A DNA stretch of 64,000 nt, taken from contig JAJJXM010000070.1 of NCBI GenBank assembly GCA_024516155.1, forward strand, positions 1 through 64,000. Reading direction: 5' to 3'. This DNA comes from Pyronema omphalodes. Lineage: Eukaryota > Ascomycota > Pezizomycetes > Pezizales > Pyronemataceae. Below the pieces are notes generated by a model, which was not told the DNA's origin, did no database searches, and saw nothing but the letters and a program-made list of their open reading frames with translations. This document shows, piece after piece, positions 55,648 to 64,000 of the stretch (the stretch's first letter is position 1; each line of letters opens with the position of its first letter). The translations under genes and the position numbers were made by a program.

Positions 55648-55925
55648 AAGGGGGGGGACGTAAACGGGGAAGGGAGGAGGAACAACAGGCACCGGGAAGG
55701 GTGACTGAAGAGCGAACAGGGCTCCGGGACACACCGACGAGACGAGCAGAATTGGAGAATGAATGGAGAGGGGGACTACAACCCGACAATGATAGACCGC
55801 TCCGGGGCGTTCCCGGTAACTCCTGAGGTCACTCTCAGAAGTTAGCAATGTACATATTAGTTAGTCTCCGCCATAACCTTAGGGTTAGATGCGTGTATGA
55901 AATAAAAAAAAAAAAAAAAAAAAAA
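55611..55925 (+). mobile_element. Poly(A)-tailed SINE-like retroposon, copy 1
   Basis: A perfect 14-bp target duplication (ATACTAATGGAATC at 55597-55610 and 55926-55939) brackets the insert, and the paralogous spacer near 50000 has a single copy of the site. The body (GGGGACGTAAACGGGGAAGG to GTGTATGAAAT) ends in a long A run. The 5' end begins oddly with a T run joined to an A run and then G8. A second copy lies inverted at 63163-63449. It has no coding capacity. Confidence 0.75.
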
Positions 55926-56657
55926 ATACTAATGGAATCATCGGCGGCTAGCCAGATGAGGACGATATTGCAGGTCTTACAAAAAAGAATTGAACGCTGA
56001 AACTGTATCGTAGATAGACCTCAAAGCGAAGGGGAGAGACAAGTCGATTTTCGGCAGGTGTCGGATATTTGTACAATCCGGTGTAAGAAAACAAAACTGT
56101 GGGGACGGGAAATCACAGTGCCGTTTTTGACCCATGCGTGAGTCGTGACACCAGGCAAGGGAGAAGGCCATGCACATACAAGTACAGCCAAATCCTGCCA
56201 ATAACGCGATGTACCTGTCTGCAGAATCCAGCGAATGGGAAAATGCTCTTTAAAAGTTCCGACGACCATGGTACCGGCGCTCTGTGTATGGTCTGTGGAA
56301 CTTATGCGTGAAAGGATTTCCATGAGCAAGCGTAAAGACTTCACTTAGCGTCGTTATATGAAGTTTCGGCGGGAGGTCCAGTTCGGATATTGATGAACAG
56401 GCTAGAGAAGCCTACATATCTCCCACATTACAATGTCCCCTTGTAGATAAGTTAATTATTGTAGTCTCGATGATGCAGGGTACGAATGTCATTTGAAATC
56501 CCAAGACACTGTTGAATCCTGCCACAGCACAGGTTTCCAGGCAGCGGCGGCTGCGTGTTGCTCTATTTAAGAATTGATTTAACCCCATGGGTCCACCGGG
56601 AAGACACCCCCCATCCCCTCAGTACCGGTCTCTAAAAACCGAACACAAGTCATCACT
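55926..56657. repeat. Spacer and promoter region of copy 8
   Basis: This is a diverged relative of 50000-50630 (TCATCGGC, TTACAGGTCTTAC, CACGCAAGGGAGA-like segments). Downstream it includes ATCACTATGCTTGAAGTTGACC, where exon 1 begins. No separate gene is seen. Confidence 0.55.
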
Positions 56658-57976
56658 ATGCTTGAAGTTGACCCATCCGTGGTGAGTTTGACTTGCGATG
56701 CATCTGCGATTACAATGTTAATTTTTCCAGCTCGAAAGACCGGAGGACGAAAAGTATGATTCGGCAGGTTTTGATACAAGCACAGCAAGCCTCACATCAT
56801 CGGTGAACCAGTATATCTTTGAGAACGGCCGAAGATACCACTCCTATTACGGACCGGATAAATATCTGATGCCAACGGATGAAGAAGAGCAAGATCGGTA
56901 TGTCGAAAAGATCAAGAAAGAGAAATTGAACACAAGAATGTGAATATTGATTCAGTAATGGTACAGATTGGACTTGAACCATGAAATAATGCGGCTGGTA
57001 TTGGACGATGAGCTCCATATGGCCCCCCTTGGCAAACCTTATCGGATTCTGGACATCGGCACGGGTACAGGTATTTGGGCTATAGATATGGCAGATAAGT
57101 ATCCACTGGCAGAGGTTATCGGCACCGATTTGAGTCCGATACAGCCAGACTGGGTACCTGCGAATTGGTGAGCTTTCTTTGCCTCTACTTCTACCCATGC
57201 TAATCATTAGGGTAGTCGCTTCGAAGTCGACGACGCCATGTTAGAATGGACATTCAAAGACGTTAGTTATCATGTGTCCGTCACTGGGGAATATAGATTC
57301 AAGGCATGTTGACATATGTCTATGCTAGAATTCATTCGACTTTATTCACTGTCGGAATATTTCCTCCGGCGTTAGTGACTGGAACCATCTTATAAGCGAA
57401 ATTTTGCGGTTAGTCATCAATCATATCTTTAACATCTCTGACCTCAATTTCTAGTTGCACCGCCCCTGGAGGTTACGTTGAACTCGGGGAATACAGCCTC
57501 ACTATGAATTCCGATGATGGTACGATGAAGCCTGATAACGGTGCGAAGATATACGCAGATTATTTGCGAGATTCGATGATCAAAATGGGGCGGCCAGCCC
57601 CAAAACTTGAAGCCATGAAGATCCTTCTGGAGCAAGGAGGGTTTGAGGACGTCCATGCCTTGGAATCCAAAGAGCCCATAGGCCCATGGCCAAAGGACCC
57701 AATACAGAAGAAGATTGGTGCAATGTCACTTCTTAACTGCGAGACAGGCTTTGAAAGCTACGGAATGGCGGCATTTACCAGGATTTTGGGTATGGAATCC
57801 GACAAGGCTCATGCTATCTGCGATGCGGCACTTTCCGCGGTACGCAACAAAAACTATCACATGTACGCCAAATTGTACGTACCATTGTTCCACATTTTTA
57901 CAGAAACTTTTTGGAGTATATTCTAACAGACAATAGCTACCGTGTATATGGACGGAAACCTACAGCAGCGAGATAA
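56658..57976 (+). CDS. SAM-dependent methyltransferase, LaeA-like (copy 8)
   Basis: Exons 56658-56681, 56731-56897, 56967-57167, 57216-57261, 57329-57408, 57455-57874 and 57937-57976 give 978 nt and 325 residues. The N-terminal half has [19 protein letters not shown] and a TDEEEQDR variant. The SAM core is [14 protein letters not shown] with [11 protein letters not shown]. Met of SEIMR in the other plus-strand copies is Leu here (AEILR, near 57403). The C-terminus is [13 protein letters not shown]. With the last intron retained the tail would be [17 protein letters not shown]. All donors and acceptors are GT-AG. Copies 7 and 8 share the exon 6 block [16 protein letters not shown] and LLEQ. 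Confidence 0.88.
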
Positions 57977-58184
57977 GAAATTGATTAATGGTGTTGGCGA
58001 TTGTTGTCGTTCTGAATCACGTGCTCTGGGATGAAAGATATTGTAGCGGCATAAATTAATTAAGAACTGTGCTTCAACTGATCCAAAAATAGAGGCTGGT
58101 GAAGTTCATGGAGAACATGGTATATATCATGCACACCGGTGACAGTATTTGTGAATCGGCAATCTTAGTCCAGATATGCATCTA
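57977..58184. repeat. 3' flank of copy 8
   Basis: It resembles the 3' flanks of copies 6 and 7 (GATATTGTAGCGGCATAAATTAATT, GAGAACATGGTATATATCATGCACACCGGTGA). No gene is recognised. Confidence 0.5.
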
Positions 58185-58540
58185 CAGTCGAACCTACTTA
58201 TAAGAGTACGCTGGGACCAGAGAAGTGTACTCTTATAATGACGAAACTCTTCGGCAGAGGTTGGCTTGGCGCGAGTGATTGCTTGAGACCCAGCGCGCTG
58301 GGGGTGGTGTTTACCGCTCCTCTGCCCCAAGGTAGTGCATTAGCGCCACCTTGGTACGAGTATACCCTGTTCACATACCTCTATCATAAGAGTATGCTAA
58401 CAATTTTTCGCATTTCCTTAAGAGTATTTTAGTATCGAGGTTACTCTTATTTCCCATACCAAAATCGACGGGACTACGGCTATGCACTCTTATGAAGAGG
58501 TTATTCTTATAATTGGTACGCTTATAAAAAGGTTCGACTG
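58185..58540. mobile_element. MITE with CAGTCGAACCT ends and TA duplication (356 bp)
   Basis: The left end CAGTCGAACCTACTTATAAG and right end (reverse strand) CAGTCGAACCTTTTTATAAG form terminal inverted repeats. TA flanks both sides (58183-58184, 58541-58542). Such CAGTCGAACC ends are typical of Tc1/mariner/pogo-type non-autonomous elements. The interior has no ORF of note. Decayed relatives lie at about 31615-31884 and 41185-41440. Confidence 0.85.
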
Positions 58541-60623
58541 TACTCAAAAATATATGGAGTTCGTGAATGCAGAGGAGAGACACTGATGAATGATTCTTTC
58601 GGCTATGGATTTTGATAATTCGCTTAATGATTCCTCGGACTAGGATTTCTCAACCACATGACTGCGAGCCGTGTGCCCCTTAAAATACCATCTCCTAATG
58701 CCCTAGGATGAATATCGATACCTCTGTATCATTCCATGCGTTTTTTCTTGTCTACTTCATAGCGTAGCTCATCTTTTTAAATTGTGAACCGCTGGCCATC
58801 CAGGCTTGGACGCTTTTCGATGCTTTTACAGCTCCATCTTTCGCCGTTGGCAGTCATTTATTATTGAAGATTGAAACCAGAGGTTGAACAAGATACTTCA
58901 GTGAAGACTATGGGAGGGTCAGCTACCTGACCTCTAGTGATGAAGAAGGCGTTTGAATTCTCTTCCGGCACCCAAAGCAGACATGGGGTATCATACATAG
59001 AACCGCAGTAATATACTAAAGGGCCCGGCTTATACGTGTATAGTGTTAACATTGTTCCAGGTATCCAGTCTAGGTAGAGTCTTGGAAATGCTTGGCTAAT
59101 GTTTAATTTGCAATTCACGTTTATCAAGCATCGAGTGATAGCAGACTATGTAGATTTGTATGACATCAACCCGTTTCACTCATGCACCATTCCTCAGTGG
59201 ATGTGGCGCCTGCCCAGAGATGCATACGGTATACCATACGATCATAATACTGGCTGTACGATTCTCCGCACCCGCACCTAAACACAGGCGATCGTTTGGA
59301 CCATTTGGCTGTACAACAAGTCCACCCGATCGAAGATGGATTTCCAAAGAATAAGTTCTCTCGGTTCAAATATTCTATCATTCGTCGTGTTAAAATTAAC
59401 TTTTTCGTTGTGGAAATGCGGTATAACGCGCGGCGCGGAGGATTATTATTGTGTCTCTGGCCTCTGTCACGATGCCTAGATAAAGTGTACAGGTCCTAAT
59501 TCGTTCTGCATTATTTATGTACGTGGATACTGACATTCGACTTCATACCGACATCCCGGGCCGGGTTTCCGAACCTCGCACCTGCCTTGATCGCGGAGTT
59601 GTTCGCTTAGCGCCTTCTAAACAAATCAAGCGCCAATTAGTAGTCGATCTACATATTTGCTTTTGACGCTCAAGACTTACCGGATTCATCTGGCTGTGCG
59701 GAAACATGCATATGCGCATCACCCGCGAATGCACGTTGAGCTTTCACCAGTTCCCCTTGGCTTCTGCGACAAATTCCAGTCGAAGTGTATGATCCAAATA
59801 TGATGTCCTGACCGCACTCATAGTTTGATCTTGAGTAGGGCATCCTTTAAGGCATGGGCGGAATACCCAGTGTGCCGCTTCAGAATGCAACTTTCAGAAC
59901 TTCACACAATGGAAAACTACAACACTGTGGAAGTGCCAAGTTAAACGCCATCAGAAGCTGTGCTGGAGATCCGACCACTGTCTACGTAAACCAAATATAC
60001 TAGAGGAATCATCGGCAACTGACCATATAGGTTTTACAGGTCTTACAGAAAACAGAACACCGAAACTGTGCATTATAGATGGACTTCGAGGTGTAAAGGA
60101 GAGTGACAAGTCGATTTTCAGCACGTATTAAAAATTTGTATGCACTACATATCCGGTGTGAAGAAAGAAAATTGTGGGGATGGGCAATTATTAAAGTGCG
60201 CTTGCGTAACACCACGCAAGGGAGAGCCCTGCACTGCACATACAGGGACAGCTGATGACTGACATAGAAATGTATTTATCTATCTGTAAGAATATTTCAT
60301 CTTGGGGTATTATTTTTGGAAGGTACGACGGCCGTTGTCCGGCAGTCTTTGTAGGGCATGGCGCGCGTTTCGCCATAGATTTCTCAGGCCACAACATAGC
60401 ATTATACATAGTGGCGTCTATATTGCACAGTTTCATCCATCCAGGGTATAAATGTCGATTTGCGCTCCAAGAGACTGTTGGCTCCCGCCACAGCACAGCT
60501 TTCCCAATAGCCGCGGTTAGGTGTCGCTCTGTATCATACTTGTTGCAACCCCTCGCGCTCACCGGCAAGAAATCCGCCATCTCCGTAGTATCGTTCACGC
60601 AATCCCCTACAAAAGTCATCACC
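58541..60623. repeat. Spacer between copies 8 and 9; 59035-60623 duplicates 49035-50630
   Basis: The last 1.6 kb before copy 9 is nearly identical to the region before copy 7, including all short open frames. Small differences such as an 8-base deletion near 59207 and GGGCCGGGTTT near 59558 remain. The first part (58541-59030) resembles 48620-49030. No gene is recognised. Confidence 0.7.
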
Positions 60624-61938
60624 ATGCTTGAAGTTGACCCATCCGTGGTGAGTTTGACTTGTGATGGATCTATAGTTATAATGCTAATGTTTCCAGCTCG
60701 AAAGGCCGGAGGACGAGAAGTATGATTCTGTAGGTTTTGATACCAGCACAGCAAGCCTCACGTCATCGGTGCATCAATATATCTTCGAGCACGGTCGAAG
60801 ATACCACGCGTATTACGGACCGGATAAATATCTGTTGCCAACGGATGAAAAAGAGCAAGATCGGTACGTCGGAAACATCGGAAACGAGGAATGGAACACA
60901 ATGATGGGGATACTTATTGAGTGGTGGTACAGATTGGACTTGAATCATGAAAGTCTGCGCCTTATATCAAACGATAAGCTCTACGAGGCCCCCCTTGACG
61001 AGCCTCATCGGATTCTGGACATCGGCACGGGTACAGGTATCTGGGCTATAGATATGGCAGATAAGTATCCACTGGCAGAGGTTATCGGGACAGATTTGAG
61101 TCCGATACAGCCAGACTGGGTACCTGCGAATTGGTGAGCTTTCTTTGCCTCTAATTCTAGCTATGCTAATTCTTAGGTTAGTCGCTTTGAAGTGGACGAT
61201 GCTATGTTAGAATGGACATTCAAAAACGTTAGTTATCATGTGTCCGTCACTGGGGACAATAAAATCAGGGTATATTGACATATTTGAATCTAGGATTCAT
61301 TTGACTTTATTCACTGCCGGAATATTTCCTCTGGCGTTAGTGACTGGAACCATCTTGTTAGTGAGATTATGCGGTTAGTCACCAATCATATACGTAACAT
61401 CTCTGACCCCGGTTTGTAGTTGCACCGCCCCCGGAGGCTACGTTGAACTCGGGGAATACAGCCTCACTATGAATTCCGATGACGGTACAATGAAGCCTGA
61501 CAATGGTGCGAAGATATACATGGACCATTTACAAGAAGCAATGCGCGAGATGGGACGACCGGCTCCCAAACTGGAATTCATGAGGATGCTATTGGAAAAT
61601 GCTGGGTTTGAGGACGTCCATGCGCTGGAAGCTAAAGAGCCATTGGGTCCATGGCCGAAGGACCCAAGACAGAAGAAGATTGGTGCTATGTCACTTCTGA
61701 ATTGCGAGGGTGCCTTTGAAAGTTACGGAATGGCAGCATTTACCAGGATTTTGGGCATGGAATCCGACCACGCTCGTGCTATCTGCGAAGCGGCACTTGC
61801 TGCGGTACGCAACAAAAACTATCACATGTACGGGAAATTGTACGTACCACCGTTCCGTATCCTCAAACACAGTTTTGAAGTATTCTGACGCAGAATAGCT
61901 ACCGCGTGTATGGACGAAAGCCCAAAGGGGCGAGGTGA
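60624..61938 (+). CDS. SAM-dependent methyltransferase, LaeA-like (copy 9, mosaic)
   Basis: Exons 60624-60647, 60697-60863, 60933-61133, 61182-61227, 61294-61373, 61420-61839 and 61899-61938 give 978 nt and 325 residues. The SAM core ([25 protein letters not shown]) and [14 protein letters not shown]-terminus are intact, and the stop is TGA. The upstream region, exon 1, intron 1 and the first part of exon 2 match copy 7 almost exactly. From about 60805 the sequence follows copy 6 (KYLLPTDEK, exon 6 block MDHLQEAMREMG), with a copy 8-like patch in exon 3 (KYPLAEV). The gene therefore looks assembled by gene conversion or unequal crossing over. Confidence 0.88.
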
Positions 61939-63162
61939 GGGTTTAATTGATGGTGTTGGCGATTATTGTTGTTGTGGATAGAAAGATTGTGAGGTGGAAA
62001 ATATTGCAGTAGAGTCAAGCAATTGCAAGTCTTTCCTCCTGGCGGAGTATTATAATCCAGATCAAATTCTGTATATTGTATGCACGCGTGTGAAAGCGTT
62101 TGGGAATTTTGAAAGTCGCGGGAAGAGCTCCCCACGGTCCTTCCGGTCCAGTCCTGGCTACCAACCGCACTGGACTATATATTACATGCTTTCCGGTGCT
62201 TGGTCTGGGACTGGCAGTCTTTCTTACACGGTGGACTGGAGCACCTATGGGTGACCGTAGGTGACCGTGGGTCACACAAAGTCACTCGTAGGTTACGGTC
62301 AATTGTGAGCTGTTCAGTTCCATCAGTCTGCAATAAAATGAAGTAGAAATGGGGTGCGATGCATAATATATGAAATTGCTAGCAGGTTCATATGAGAAAG
62401 CCTTGACTGTGGTGGGGCAGGGGAGCGGGGAGGGGGGGCGGGGTTGTCACGCGTGATTGATTTGGGGGCATGTTCACACGGAGTAGCAATAAAAGTCTTG
62501 AGGGGTATCTACCCAGTGGTGGAGGCAAACACGCGCCAGCAAAAAGAAGATTTGAAGTGGGGGATGCTAGCTCCACCTTTATGGCGCGGCAAGCGGCCTG
62601 TCTGGGGCTCAGCCTGTTTTGTCAGCAGCGGTTGATACTCCCCACCCACTGGTGCTTAGAAATTAGCGAGAGACCCGCGGTACCCCAGTCACCTGCAGTC
62701 CGGTCCAGTCTTTTTTTCTTCAGACTGGGACCAGACCACATGGTCACAGTCCTTGAGGACCTCGGGCTGGACTGGACTATGTACACCATGTAGTCCGGTT
62801 CAGTCCGCAGTCGTGGACGGACCGTGGGGCGCTCTGGTTGCGAGTCTAGAAAAGTGTCTTCTCATTAGATCTATCAGGGGTTCCTCAATATTGCGGAGAG
62901 ACGCTCGCACATGGTCACAGTAGACCTGCATCTCGACTGCAGGTTACAATCCCAATCAACCCGCTTCTTTTATTTGTCATACGGGCTTGCAACCGTAGGT
63001 TTATGGCGGGTAATCAGCCCGCTTCGGTTCTTTCCTGCTTTCTTTAAATCCCTGGGGTCCGCATGAAACACGTTCCAAACTTTGATGTCTGCGATATATC
63101 TAAGCTCCCCAAAACCGGAATTCATACATAAAATACCGGGTCATTGGAATGGCTGTCACTTG
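61939..63162. other. Spacer with GGTCCAGTC/ACTGGACC motifs
   Basis: Between about 62140 and 62825 there are repeated TCCGGTCCAGTC, CTGGACTGGACT and AGTCCGGTTCAGTCC motifs in both orientations. They resemble subterminal repeats of a non-autonomous hAT-like element. No transposase or clear termini are found. The first 60 bases match the 3' flank of the methyltransferases. No gene is recognised. Confidence 0.45.
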
Positions 63163-63449
63163 TTTTTTTTTTTTTTTTTTTTTTTTTTTTATTCATACTC
63201 GCATCTAACCGTAGGGTTATGGCGGAAGCTACCTAATTAATTTACATTGTTAACCGTCGAGTGTGACCTCGACAGTCACCGGGTACGCCCCGGAGCGGTC
63301 TGTCATTTTTGGGGTTGTAGCCCCCCCCCTCTCGTCTTTGCGTGTTCCATTTCTATCCTTCCCGTCTGTATGTCCCTGAGCCCTGTACGCTCTTCAAACA
63401 CCTCTCCCGATGTCTGAATATCCTCCACTCTTCCCCGTCTACGTCCCCT
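63163..63449 (-). mobile_element. Poly(A)-tailed SINE-like retroposon, copy 2
   Basis: On the minus strand this is the same family as 55611-55925. Shared blocks are GACCGCTCCGGGGCGT, CCGCCATAACC, GGTTAGATGCG and the 3' A run (T run at 63163-63190 on the plus strand). It is flanked by the target duplication GCTGTCACTTG (63152-63162 and 63450-63460). The 5' end is GGGGACGTAGACGGGG, without the T/A runs of copy 1. Confidence 0.75.
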
Positions 63450-63460
63450 GCTGTCACTTG

Positions 63461-64000
63461 TGTATATGTACTCATGATTTGGTGAATTAGGTACATTTGC
63501 ATTATGTTGATGTTTGAGTGGTAGAGCTGGAGTGAGCATGGCATTGAAATACGTTCCATATTGTATCAAAAAGGGTTAAGCTTTACATGTGATATGTTAA
63601 TCAGGTGTTGCACCCGGGTCCCTGCGATGACCATGCGACAGACATTCGACTTCATCAGAAAAGCAGTCCTTATATTACTGGGCCATGGATACCTTTCACT
63701 ACAGTTCATTTTTTCGTTATCTCGATCACACGATGGATGTCACCCACGATTTCGTAGCAGCACTGTGATAAACTGTGAATGCGCATGTGATGATATTGGC
63801 TTTCAAGTCCCCCGATATTGTCTTTCCACGATGCGGGCTCCAAACAACAGAGATTATCCCAATGTGATGATATGCATTTACTGGTTGAATCACAAATGCC
63901 AAGATATTATACTTTTAAAATAGTTCAAAATTTATGAATTCTATTGTTTACACTAATGTGATGCACTCCCACTAATCAGCCCACACCCGATTCGGCAACC
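63461..64000. other. Window end without recognised gene
   Basis: The longest frame (63561-63923, plus, 120 codons) shows no domain, repeat or codon pattern that I can connect to a family. No transposon ends are visible. Confidence 0.45.

Noticed and set aside
63561..63923. 120-codon plus-strand frame as a gene
   Set aside because: No domain, no homologous copy in the window and no splice or context support. Length alone is not enough.
1..64000. tRNA, rRNA, CRISPR arrays, bacterial operons
   Set aside because: No cloverleaf with T-arm, no rRNA core motifs and no regularly spaced direct repeats with unique spacers were seen. The only tRNA-like piece is the SINE head at 53848.

Overview
The window looks like nuclear DNA of a filamentous fungus, most likely an ascomycete of the Pezizomycotina. 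The evidence is short GT-AG introns of about 46-70 bases, Ty3/Gypsy retrotransposons with C-terminal chromodomains, TTAGGG-type hexamers inside LTRs, and a family of LaeA-like S-adenosylmethionine (SAM) dependent methyltransferases. I cannot name the species. Apart from the methyltransferases, almost every coding segment belongs to a mobile element. I recognised no tRNA, rRNA or CRISPR array.

Left part (1-30145), nested LTR retrotransposons. Family A (minus strand, 432-7833) has 1144-bp LTRs and is a tandem array: internal A sequence flanks both LTRs on both sides. Both ends of the array are cut by family B LTRs (1-165 and 8176-8708). Element B (8176-11414) stops inside its reverse transcriptase (RT) where element C begins. 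Element C (11415-20574) has two 747-bp LTRs that differ at two positions in my comparison, a gag, a pol with one in-frame TGA, and an unusual third ORF that starts 5 nt after pol and ends inside the 3' LTR. A family E solo LTR (16964-18322, target duplication GTTGA) sits inside C's protease. To the right lie the chromodomain and LTR of a further plus-strand element F. Then comes element D (gag and pol, plus strand, three in-frame TGAs), whose 3' LTR is of family E and carries a large inverted duplication (27696-30145). A and C each show a GGGAAAA slippery heptamer followed by a hairpin at the gag-pol junction.

Right part (30146-64000), a methyltransferase cluster. At least nine copies of one seven-exon gene are present. 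Six have open frames and usable splice sites: two on the minus strand (35760-37078, 39690-41007) and four on the plus strand (47000-48313, 50631-51950, 56658-57976, 60624-61938). Three minus-strand copies are broken (31188-31452, 34398-35165, 43153-44474), and two plus-strand fossils keep only the gene start (32769, 42330). Minus copies lie to the left and plus copies to the right of a centre near 44.5-47 kb. Spacers are themselves duplicated and hold small transposons: Tc1/mariner-type MITEs, hAT remnants and two SINE-like families with target duplications.

I assigned no substrate to the methyltransferases. The repeated gene duplication, mosaic copies and pseudogenes suggest a fast-evolving, birth-and-death family in a transposon-rich region.
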